Part shown: piece after piece, positions 1-6,783 of the stretch
Numbering within the stretch: position 1 is the first letter of the stretch
Layout: every line of letters begins with the position of its first letter
Source: JAJNPS01 sp031426185
GTDB lineage: Bacteria > Pseudomonadota > Alphaproteobacteria > Rhodobacterales > Rhodobacteraceae
Reading direction: 5' to 3'
Assembly (NCBI GenBank): GCA_031426185.1
Contig: JANPKV010000294.1
Location: 1 to 19,691, forward strand
DNA: 19,691 nt
Notes under the pieces: generated by a model
What the model was told of the DNA's origin: nothing
The model's input: only the letters and a program-made list of their open reading frames with translations
The model's database searches: none
Made by a program: the position numbers and the translations under genes

Positions 1-1991
1 GGGCCGTCCCGTCGCGCCAGTTCCGCGCCGACGTCGAACACCTGCGCCACGTCGGGCGAGGACAGGATGATGCCCGCCATCCGGCCATAGGGCGGCACGC
101 CCGCTGCCTTGCGCTCGGCCGCCTCGGCCCGCCAGAAGGCCTCTTCGTCGCCGCCAAGAATGGCACGGATCACCGGGTGGTCGGGCTGGTGCGTCTGCAA
201 CACCGCCTCGCCCTGCCGCTCGGCAGTGCGTCCTGCCCGGCCGGCGACCTGCCGCATCAGCTGGAACGTGCGCTCGGCGGCCCGCAGGTCCGAGCCTTGC
301 AGTCCCAGGTCCGCGTCGATCACGCCAACCAGCGTCAGGTGCGGAAAGTTATGTCCCTTTGCGACGATCTGCGTGCCGATGATGATGTCGGCCCCGCCAT
401 CCGCAATGACGCCGATCTGCTCTTTCAGCGCGCGCGCCGATGCGAACAGGTCCGACGACAGCACCGCGACGCGCGCTTGCGGAAACCGCAAGGTCACTTC
501 GTCGCCCAACCGCTCCACGCCCGGACCGACTGCGGCCATCTTGCCTTCGACCTTGCAGGTGGGACAGGCCAGCGGCACCGGTTTGGTCGCCCCGCATTGA
601 TGGCAGACAAGGCGTTTCTGGAACCGGTGTTCCACCATCCGCGCGTCGCAGTGGTCGCAGCCGACCTGGTTGCCGCAGGCCCGGCACAGCGTCACCGGCG
701 CATAGCCGCGACGGTTGAGAAACAGCATCGCCTGTTCGCCCTTGTCGAGCCGCGCCTGCACCTTTGCCGCCAGCGAGGGCGAAATCCACCGATCGCTGGC
801 AAGCGTCTCGGTTCGCATGTCGATGGCAGCCATCGCCGGCATCTCGGCCGCGCCATAACGCGCCGTCAGATCGAGACGCGCATACTTGCCCGCATCGGCA
901 TTGGCCCAGCTTTCCAGCGACGGTGTGGCCGAAGACAAGACGACGGGGCAGCCGACGATCGACGCGCGCAGCACCGCCATGTCGCGCGCGTTGTAAAGGA
1001 CGCCGTCCTCCTGCTTGTACGAACTGTCGTGTTCCTCATCCACGACCACAAGGCCAAGCCGCTGGTAGGGCAGGAACAAAGCCGACCTCGCACCGACGAC
1101 AAGGCTCGCCTCGCCCTGCCCCACCATGCGCCAGACCCGGCGACGTTCGGTCATGGTGATGCCGGAATGCCATTCCGCCGGTCTGGCCCCGAACCGCGCC
1201 TCGACACGGGTGAGGAATTCCGATGTCAGCGCGATTTCAGGCAGCAGGACCAGCGCCTGCCGCCCCCGCCGCAGGGTTTCGGCGACGGCCTCGAGATAGA
1301 CCTCGGTCTTGCCCGATCCGGTCACCCCCTTGAGCAGGGTCGCTGAAAAGCGGTCACCCGCGACCGACTGCACCAAAGCCTGCCCGGCGGCGATCTGGTC
1401 GCCTTCCAGATGCGCGGCGCCCGTGGACGCAAGCACCGGATAGGGTGTGTCTTTCGGCGCGTCCTCTTCAGCCAGAACGCCCAGTTTCACCAGCCCCTTG
1501 ACGACCGACGTGCCGCAGCCCGCCGCCTCGGCCAGCTCACCCAGTGTCACGGGTGAGCCGCCCCAGCCGCGCAGCGCCTCGATCACCCTGAAGCGCGCCT
1601 CGGTCATCTGGTTGGGCACCGGCCCGGCCAGCCGGTAGACGCGCCGCGTGGACGGCGGATCGCCCAAGCCGGGTGCGCGGGTGGCAAGACGCAGCATCGC
1701 GGGCAGCGGTGTCAGCGTGTATTCCGCAGCGCGGGCCAGAAAGGCGCGCATTTCGGCGCGCATGGGGGCCGCCTCCAGCACCCGTGCGATGGGGCGCACC
1801 TTGGCCGGGTCCCAGTCTCCCTTGCCCTTTCCCCAGACGACACCCAGAACGCGGCGCGGGCCCAGCGGCACCTCGACGAAGTCGCCATCGCCGCAGCCGC
1901 CTTCGGGCGCCTTGTAATCCAGCACCCGGCCCAGCGGCTCGGTCGTCAACACGCCGACGATGTCGCCCGCCTCATAGACCCGGTCGGCCAC
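1..1991 (-). CDS. priA: Primosomal protein N' (PriA), replication-restart helicase, C-terminus cut by window edge
   Basis: PriA is a 3'-5' superfamily 2 DNA helicase that reloads the replisome at stalled forks. The visible 663 codons show a Walker A motif GVTGSGKT at about residue 222, a DEEH box at about 317, and the zinc-binding insert from about residue 434, with eight cysteines in four CxxC-type pairs (starting CRACG, ending CPTCK). The frame stays open to base 1, so roughly the last 70 residues of a normal protein of about 730 lie outside the window. I chose the GTG at 1989-1991 because AAAAGG lies seven bases upstream and the N-terminus (ADRVYEAGDIVGVLTT) matches the family. It is divergent from talC, with 78 bp between the starts. 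Identification is firm; the exact start is less so. Confidence 0.95.
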   Translation of the reverse strand, partial: MADRVYEAGDIVGVLTTEPLGRVLDYKAPEGGCGDGDFVEVPLGPRRVLGVVWGKGKGDWDPAKVRPIARVLEAAPMRAEMRAFLARAAEYTLTPLPAMLRLATRAPGLGDPPSTRRVYRLAGPVPNQMTEARFRVIEALRGWGGSPVTLGELAEAAGCGTSVVKGLVKLGVLAEEDAPKDTPYPVLASTGAAHLEGDQIAAGQALVQSVAGDRFSATLLKGVTGSGKTEVYLEAVAETLRRGRQALVLLPEIALTSEFLTRVEARFGARPAEWHSGITMTERRRVWRMVGQGEASLVVGARSALFLPYQRLGLVVVDEEHDSSYKQEDGVLYNARDMAVLRASIVGCPVVLSSATPSLESWANADAGKYARLDLTARYGAAEMPAMAAIDMRTETLASDRWISPSLAAKVQARLDKGEQAMLFLNRRGYAPVTLCRACGNQVGCDHCDARMVEHRFQKRLVCHQCGATKPVPLACPTCKVEGKMAAVGPGVERLGDEVTLRFPQARVAVLSSDLFASARALKEQIGVIADGGADIIIGTQIVAKGHNFPHLTLVGVIDADLGLQGSDLRAAERTFQLMRQVAGRAGRTAERQGEAVLQTHQPDHPVIRAILGGDEEAFWRAEAAERKAAGVPPYGRMAGIILSSPDVAQVFDVGAELARRDG

Positions 1992-2069
1992 TTCTTCACC
2001 TTTTCCTTGATCGTCCTTTGGGGTAAACCCCGCCCTGACCCCTGACAACCCACCCCAAGGACGCTCCCC
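1992..2069. promoter_or_regulatory. Divergent priA/talC intergenic region with a palindrome
   Basis: This 78-bp gap must hold the promoters of both divergent genes. It contains a perfect inverted repeat GGGGTAAACCCC at 2020-2031, a possible operator, and the talC ribosome-binding site AAGGA near 2057. No convincing -35/-10 pair was found by eye. Confidence 0.4.
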
Positions 2070-2723
2070 ATGAAATTCTTCGTAGACAGTGCCGATGTCG
2101 AAGCGATTAGCGAACTGAACGATCTGGGCATGGTCGATGGCGTGACCACCAATCCATCCCTGATCCTGAAATCCGGTCGCGACATCCTCGAGGTGACAAA
2201 AGAAATCTGCGGCATCGTCGCTGGCCCCGTATCGGCCGAAGTGATCGCCCTGACGGCGCCCGAAATGATTGCCGAGGGCCGCAAGCTTGCTGCCATCGCG
2301 CCGAACATCACGGTCAAGGTACCCCTGACCTGGGACGGATTGAAAGCGTGCAAGGTGCTGTCAGGCGACGGCTTCATGGTCAACGTGACCTTGTGCTTCA
2401 GCGTGAACCAGGCGCTGATCGCAGCCAAGGCCGGCGCCACGTTCATTTCGCCCTTTATCGGGCGTCTGGACGACATCAACGTCGATGGCCTTGACCTGAT
2501 CGGCGACATCCGCACGGTCTATGACAATTACGATTTCAAGACGCAGATTCTTGCGGCCTCGATTCGCACCGCCAACCATGTCAAGGACTGCGCGCTGATC
2601 GGGGCAGACGTGATCACTGCCCCCCCCGCAGTGATCAAGTCGCTTGCGTCGCACGTGCTGACCGAAAAGGGGCTGGAGCAGTTCTTGAAAGACTGGGCGA
2701 AAACCGGGCAAAAGATCATCTGA
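2070..2723 (+). CDS. talC: Short transaldolase of the TalC/FSA family
   Basis: A 217-residue class I aldolase of the small TalC/FSA group. These enzymes move a dihydroxyacetone unit between sugar phosphates (transaldolase) or cleave fructose 6-phosphate (FSA). Visible active-site features are Asp6, the TTNPS motif (Asn28), Glu57 and the Schiff-base lysine Lys83 in VKVPLT. The SPFIGRLDD motif places Phe129 where E. coli FSA has its catalytic Tyr131; Bacillus subtilis TalC and E. coli TalB have Phe here. I therefore favour transaldolase, although such genes are often labelled fructose-6-phosphate aldolase. Length is normal for the family. The start has AAGGA upstream. It probably leads the DUF484-xerC transcript, since only 39 bp follow and no terminator is seen. 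Confidence 0.93.
   Translation: MKFFVDSADVEAISELNDLGMVDGVTTNPSLILKSGRDILEVTKEICGIVAGPVSAEVIALTAPEMIAEGRKLAAIAPNITVKVPLTWDGLKACKVLSGDGFMVNVTLCFSVNQALIAAKAGATFISPFIGRLDDINVDGLDLIGDIRTVYDNYDFKTQILAASIRTANHVKDCALIGADVITAPPAVIKSLASHVLTEKGLEQFLKDWAKTGQKII
2611..2637 (+). other. Perfect inverted repeat inside talC
   Basis: TGATCACTGC at 2611-2620 and GCAGTGATCA at 2628-2637 are exact reverse complements, separated by seven C. The hairpin lies in the codons for VITAPPAVIK, about 90 bases before the stop. It may be chance arising from the near-palindromic peptide, or an mRNA structure. Confidence 0.5.
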
Positions 2724-2762
2724 GGCAACCCGGGACGGGATGGACGGCGGCAAGGGGATGCC

Positions 2763-3455
2763 ATGATCGAACAAGACCTGCGCGACAAGATCATCGCGGA
2801 ACCCGAGACGATCCTTGAAGACCGCGACGTCATGAACGCGCTGGTGGCCGCCAATGAACGCGCGATGGGCGAGAACATCGTCGATCTGCGGGGCATTGCG
2901 ATGCAGCGCCTGTCCAACCGCCTAGACCGGCTGGAGGACACGCACCGTACCGTCATCGCGGCGGCCTATGAAAACCTGGCCGGTACGAACCAGGTCCAGC
3001 GTGCGATCCTGCAACTTCTGGACCCGCTCAGTTTCGAAGATTTCCTGCGCAGCCTCGGCGGCGAGGTGGCGCAGACCCTGCGGGTCGATTGCATCCGCCT
3101 GGTGCTGGAAAGCCTGCAGGGCGACGAGGAACCGGCCCTGCGCAAGCTGGGCGATGTGCTCTTTGTGGCCGAACCCGGCTTTGTCGGTGAGTACCTGATG
3201 GGCGGCCGGAACGTGCCGCTGCGTCCGGTCGTGCTGCGATCCGTGACGCCCGCTTCGGCACCGCTTTACGGCGACCGTGCCGGGGCGATCCGGTCCGAGG
3301 CGCTGATGCGCCTGGACTTCGGCAAGGGGCGCCTGCCGGGCATGCTGATCATGGGCGCGGAAGATCCCCACCAGTTCAAGCCCAACCACGGCACCGAACT
3401 TCTTGCGTTCTTTGCTGGCGTATTCGAGCGGACGATGCGCCGCTGGCTGGCGTGA
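2763..3455 (+). CDS. DUF484 family protein, GAF-like
   Basis: A 230-residue cytoplasmic protein of the DUF484 family, whose members adopt a GAF-like fold. No biochemical role is established; E. coli YigA, also beside xerC, belongs to the same family. The N-terminal half is helical and charged (residues about 30-65, coiled-coil-like), and the C-terminal half ends in a conserved block, LAFFAGVFERTMRRWL. There is no signal peptide and no membrane segment. AAGGGG lies just before the ATG. The last bases overlap the xerC start as GTGA (3452-3455), which suggests translational coupling with the recombinase and perhaps a related function. Confidence 0.88.
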   Translation: MIEQDLRDKIIAEPETILEDRDVMNALVAANERAMGENIVDLRGIAMQRLSNRLDRLEDTHRTVIAAAYENLAGTNQVQRAILQLLDPLSFEDFLRSLGGEVAQTLRVDCIRLVLESLQGDEEPALRKLGDVLFVAEPGFVGEYLMGGRNVPLRPVVLRSVTPASAPLYGDRAGAIRSEALMRLDFGKGRLPGMLIMGAEDPHQFKPNHGTELLAFFAGVFERTMRRWLA

Positions 3456-4381
3456 CCGGCGCGCGTGTGTCCGTGCCTGCATTGCAGCAGGCGCTCGGCG
3501 ACTGGCTGACGGAAATGCGCGCAATCGCCGGGTTTTCGCCCAACACGATTACCGCCTATGGCCACGACGTGGGCCAGTTCCTTGATTTCATGGTCGGCCA
3601 CAAGGGCGGCGGGATCGGTCTGGCCGCAATCGCCGCGACCGGCCAGACCGATCTGCGGGCCTGGATGGCCGATGCGCGCGGACGCGGGCTTTCGGCGCGG
3701 TCGCTGGCGCGGAGCCTGAGTGCCGTGAAACGCTTTACGGCCTGGGCCGCCGACCGGACGGGCACGGACGCGACGATGCTGTTATCCGCACGCGCCCCGC
3801 GCTTTCAGCGCAAGCTGCCGCGCCCGCTGTCGGTGGACGGGGCCGCGGACATGATCGAGATGGTCGGCACCCAGGCCCCCAGCGACTGGATCGCGGCCCG
3901 CGACATGGCGGTTCTGACGGTTCTGTACGGCGGCGGTCTGCGGATCTCCGAGGCGCTGGGGCTGACGGGACGCGACCATCCCCTGCCCGATGTGCTGCGC
4001 ATTCTGGGCAAGGGTGCCAAGGAACGCCTGGTGCCTGTCCTGCCGGTCATGCGCGAGGCGGTGGCCGAATATGTGCGCCTGTGCCCGTATCCGGCAGAAC
4101 GCGACGCACCGCTGTTTCGCGGCGCGCGCGGCGGCCCGCTGAACCCCCGTCTGGTCGCGCTGGCGATGGAGCGCGCGCGGATGCAGCTTGGTCTTCCCGC
4201 CACGGCGACGCCCCACGCGATGCGCCACAGCTTTGCCACCCACCTTCTGGCGGCTGGTGCCGATCTGCGCGCCATCCAGGAACTGCTGGGCCATGCGTCG
4301 CTGTCCACGACGCAGACCTATACGGCTGTCGATTCCGCGCGCCTGATGGAAGTTTACGCCCGCGCGCATCCCCGCGCTTGA
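3452..4381 (+). CDS. xerC: Site-specific tyrosine recombinase XerC
   Basis: XerC works with XerD at the chromosomal dif site to resolve chromosome dimers. The 309-residue protein has the N-terminal SAM-like core-binding domain (about 10-105) and a C-terminal catalytic domain. Catalytic residues are visible: Arg164 in GGLRISEAL, the lysine hairpin GKGAKER (187-190), His255 and Arg258 in HAMRHS, His281 in LGHASLSTTQTY, and the nucleophile Tyr290. The start is a GTG overlapping the DUF484 stop. XerC is preferred over XerD because of the DUF484 neighbour, as in E. coli. Nothing suggests an integron or phage integrase: there are no cargo genes or att repeats around it. Confidence 0.93.
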   Translation: MTGARVSVPALQQALGDWLTEMRAIAGFSPNTITAYGHDVGQFLDFMVGHKGGGIGLAAIAATGQTDLRAWMADARGRGLSARSLARSLSAVKRFTAWAADRTGTDATMLLSARAPRFQRKLPRPLSVDGAADMIEMVGTQAPSDWIAARDMAVLTVLYGGGLRISEALGLTGRDHPLPDVLRILGKGAKERLVPVLPVMREAVAEYVRLCPYPAERDAPLFRGARGGPLNPRLVALAMERARMQLGLPATATPHAMRHSFATHLLAAGADLRAIQELLGHASLSTTQTYTAVDSARLMEVYARAHPRA

Positions 4382-4445
4382 CGTGGATCAAAGCGGGCGG
4401 GCTTCGTTGCACCCAGTATGATGCAGGAATAACCGGAGCCTGCAC

Positions 4446-4769
4446 ATGCCGACCCAGACCCTAGCCACCCGCAAGGCGGCGCTACTTGCCCAGAAAGCCG
4501 CGATCGAGGCACGCCTTTCCTCCATCGATGAGGAGCTTGACAGCCACCATAACCCGGACTGGGAGGACCTCGCGATTGAACGTGAGAATGACGAGGTGCT
4601 GGAGACATCTGCCCTGACGGGTCAGCAGGACCTGCGCCAGATCGACGCCGCCCTGATCCGGATCAAACAGGGGGACTACGGCAACTGCGTCAAATGCGGC
4701 GCGGAAATCGAACAACAGCGGCTGGATGTCCTTCCGGCAACCCCCTTTTGTCGCGCCTGCGCAACCTGA
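4446..4769 (+). CDS. Short DksA/TraR-type zinc-finger protein
   Basis: A 107-residue member of the DksA/TraR family, which binds the RNA polymerase secondary channel and, with ppGpp in some members, alters initiation. Residues 8-75 are helical; the stretch DWEDLAIEREND, followed by DEVLE (about 38-53), is typical of short alphaproteobacterial paralogues. A zinc finger follows: Cys81, Cys84, Cys102, Cys105 (CxxC-x17-CxxC). It is shorter than E. coli DksA (151 residues) and lacks the classical long N-terminal coiled coil, so it is a DksA-like paralogue and its activity is unproven. GGAG lies about eight bases before the ATG. It starts 64 bp after xerC and probably shares a transcript with the 78-residue gene that follows. 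Confidence 0.88.
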   Translation: MPTQTLATRKAALLAQKAAIEARLSSIDEELDSHHNPDWEDLAIERENDEVLETSALTGQQDLRQIDAALIRIKQGDYGNCVKCGAEIEQQRLDVLPATPFCRACAT

Positions 4770-4780
4770 CGGAGACCCTG

Positions 4781-5017
4781 ATGACCACCAAGGAAAACAC
4801 GCCCCCGATCGTTTCGATGGCTGAAGACATGGTTGAAACCGTGTGTATCGGCCAGATCGCCGCGCTCGCCGCGTTGCGCGCCGAGATCATGGCACTGTCC
4901 ACGATGATGGCAGGCACGCCGCACCCGCCTGGCGTCGCGACCGGGGCCGCGCAACCCGGCGCGCGCGCCGTGGATCCCGATCCGGAGGACCGCGATTTCG
5001 ACAACATGCCAGTCTGA
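4781..5017 (+). CDS. Hypothetical 78-residue protein downstream of the DksA-like gene
   Basis: I do not recognise this family. The ATG at 4781 has GGAG upstream and begins 11 bases after the DksA-like stop, so the two are probably co-translated. The protein is soluble. Residues about 12-43 look like one amphipathic helix (MVETVCIGQIAALAALRAE), followed by a Pro/Gly/Ala linker and a short acidic tail (DPDPEDRDFD). A longer frame starting upstream at 4694 overlaps the DksA-like gene and is not preferred. The tail could mediate interaction with a basic partner, but no function can be assigned. Confidence 0.65.
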   Translation: MTTKENTPPIVSMAEDMVETVCIGQIAALAALRAEIMALSTMMAGTPHPPGVATGAAQPGARAVDPDPEDRDFDNMPV

Positions 5018-5023
5018 AACGGG

Positions 5024-5049
5024 GCGGCGGGGCTGATTGTTCCCGCCGC
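5024..5049 (+). terminator. Hairpin after the DksA-like pair, possible terminator
   Basis: GCGGCGGG (5024-5031) pairs exactly with CCCGCCGC (5042-5049) across a ten-base loop, seven bases after the 78-residue ORF. There is no U-tract, so intrinsic termination is uncertain. Confidence 0.4.
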
Positions 5050-5099
5050 GATCGTCTGGCGGGGTGATTCCCATGCCACCGCTTGCCTGTGGGGTGATT
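5029..5099 (+). repeat. Three GGGGTGATT-like direct repeats upstream of pcs
   Basis: GGGGCTGATT at 5029, GGGGTGATT at 5061 and GGGGTGATT at 5091 are spaced 32 and 30 bases apart, near three helical turns. They lie just before the pcs start at 5118 and could be sites for a regulator binding one face of the DNA. The first copy overlaps the hairpin at 5024-5049. Confidence 0.4.
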
Positions 5100-5117
5100 T
5101 TTTGCGATCCCTACTGC

Positions 5118-5828
5118 ATGACCGACCAGCTCAAGGCCTTATCCGTCCACCTTTTCACCGCGACCGGGGCCGTGCTGTCGATGCTGGCCATGCTGGCGGC
5201 GGTCGAGGAAAAGTGGAGCATGATGTTTGTCTGGCTGGTCGTGGCCCTGATCGTGGACGGCCTCGACGGGCCTTTGGCGCGGCGGTACGACGTGCAGACG
5301 AACTGGCCGAACTATGACGGGGTCCTGATGGACCTGATCGTCGACTACCTGACCTATGTCTTCATCCCCGCCTATGCCCTGTTCAAATCCGGCCTGTTGA
5401 CCGGCTGGACGGGCTGGATCGCCATCATCGTGATCGTCTACGGCTCGGTGATCTATTTTGCCGACACGCGGATGAAGACGAAAGACAAAAGTTTTGCCGG
5501 CTTTCCCGCCTGCTGGAACATGGTCGTCCTGGTGCTGTTTGCGGTGGATCCGTCCGAAATGACGATCCTTATCGTCGTCATCGCCCTGACCGTGACGATG
5601 TTCACCAACCTCAAATTCGTCCATCCGGTGCGCACCGAACGCTGGCGGATGATCACGCTGCCGATGGCCTCGGCCTGGGTGGTATTCGCAGGCTGGGCGG
5701 CCTGGGTGGATTTCTATCCAAACAGCTGGGCGCATTGGGGGTTGGTCGTGACATCGCTTTATCTGTGTTGTGCGGGGATCGCGCAGCAGATCGTGCCGCC
5801 TTTGCGCGGGCGCCGGGCGGGGGGCTAG
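5118..5828 (+). CDS. pcs: Phosphatidylcholine synthase (CDP-diacylglycerol:choline)
   Basis: Pcs condenses CDP-diacylglycerol with choline to make phosphatidylcholine in one step at the inner membrane. The 236-residue product has about eight hydrophobic segments and a CDP-alcohol phosphotransferase motif in the form specific to Pcs: DGPLAR (Asp50, Gly51, Ala54, Arg55), then twelve residues, then Gly68, Asp72 and Asp76. The spacer of twelve rather than eight separates Pcs from other family members. I chose the ATG at 5118 (MTDQLKALSVHLFTATG) because homologues begin there; an in-frame ATG at 5037 would add 27 non-conserved residues. No strong ribosome-binding site is seen. The stop TAG shares its bases with the stop of the convergent transporter. 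The substrate choline must come from outside or from betaine metabolism. Confidence 0.92.
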   Translation: MTDQLKALSVHLFTATGAVLSMLAMLAAVEEKWSMMFVWLVVALIVDGLDGPLARRYDVQTNWPNYDGVLMDLIVDYLTYVFIPAYALFKSGLLTGWTGWIAIIVIVYGSVIYFADTRMKTKDKSFAGFPACWNMVVLVLFAVDPSEMTILIVVIALTVTMFTNLKFVHPVRTERWRMITLPMASAWVVFAGWAAWVDFYPNSWAHWGLVVTSLYLCCAGIAQQIVPPLRGRRAGG

Positions 5829-6661
5829 GCCCGGGTCAGCATGACGCCTGCCGCGATGATGACGGCAGCAAGCGCCTTGCTGCGGGTCATGGTCTCGCCA
5901 AAGACCAGCCAGCCGATCAGAACCGCAAACAGGATCGAGGTTTCGCGCAAGGCCGCAACCAGCGCGATGGGCGCGACGGTCATGGCCCAGACCGCGATCG
6001 CGTAGCCGCCAAAGGACATCGCCCCTGCCAGCAAGCCCAGGCCCCAGGCGCGGGCGGGGGCACGAAAAAGCACTGTCCCTTTCAGGGTCACGGCAGCCGG
6101 CACATAAAACACCGCCGCAATGATCATCAGCCAACCCACATACAGGACCGCATCCCCCGCAGCCCGCGCCCCCATGCCGTCGGTGATCGAATAGCCCGCC
6201 GTGGCCGCCGCCGCGCCCAAGGCAAAGGGAAGCATCTTGCGCGACTCGCCGCTGGTAAAGACGCCCCGCACCATCAAAAGGATGCCAAGGCCAAGAACGA
6301 CCACCCCCGCCACTTCGGGCAGAGACAGGGTGTCGGGCAGAAAGACGGCACTGACGACCAGCACGATCATCGGCGCGGTGCCGCGCGCGATGGGATAGAC
6401 GCGGCTGAGATCCCCATGCTCATAGGCGTAGCCAAGGTTCAGCTGGTAACACATGTGGATCAGTCCGGAGGCCACAAGCCACGGCCAGGCGGCCTCGACC
6501 GGCAGGCCCTTCCAGATCGCGATGCCGATACCGCACAGGGCCTGGGCGATCCCGAGGATCAGCATCGCTGATTGTTTTGACGCGCCGGTCTTGATCAGCG
6601 CGTTCCAGGACGCATGGATCAGGGCGGCGGCCATCACCGCCAGAAACACGCCGAATGTCAC
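5825..6661 (-). CDS. EamA-family (DMT superfamily) transporter
   Basis: A 278-residue inner-membrane protein with about ten predicted helices arranged as two EamA repeats (about residues 3-132 and 146-277), the usual drug/metabolite transporter design. Family members export or import small metabolites; the substrate cannot be read from sequence. Start is GTG at 6659-6661 (GTG ACA TTC) with only a weak AGG upstream. The short loop after TM3 reads YAYEHGDLSRVYPIARG, a common motif of this subgroup, and the second repeat has ALRETSILFAVLIGW. It is convergent with pcs, sharing a CTAG as both stops, and follows ileS after about 122 bp on the same strand, so it has its own promoter or reads through from ileS. 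Confidence 0.88.
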   Translation of the reverse strand: MTFGVFLAVMAAALIHASWNALIKTGASKQSAMLILGIAQALCGIGIAIWKGLPVEAAWPWLVASGLIHMCYQLNLGYAYEHGDLSRVYPIARGTAPMIVLVVSAVFLPDTLSLPEVAGVVVLGLGILLMVRGVFTSGESRKMLPFALGAAAATAGYSITDGMGARAAGDAVLYVGWLMIIAAVFYVPAAVTLKGTVLFRAPARAWGLGLLAGAMSFGGYAIAVWAMTVAPIALVAALRETSILFAVLIGWLVFGETMTRSKALAAVIIAAGVMLTRA

Positions 6662-6783
6662 GTCAATTGCCTGTCATCAAACCGTTACACGCCTGCTAAG
6701 CCTGTTGGTCCGACTGCGCAAGGCACGCGATCACGCCTGCTGATCGCCTGTGGCGGGGTGGCATCCGCGCCGGTCGTCAAGCC

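Noticed and set aside
177..1346. A 389-codon open frame on plus, antisense to priA
   Set aside because: Arg/His-rich shadow of the PriA frame with no family features.
3452..4381. Integron or prophage integrase
   Set aside because: All residues fit XerC, its DUF484 neighbour supports this, and no attachment sites or cargo genes are near.
5037..5117. Upstream ATG for pcs adding 27 residues
   Set aside because: The extra residues are Pro/Cys-rich, unlike the family N-terminus, and overlap the repeats.
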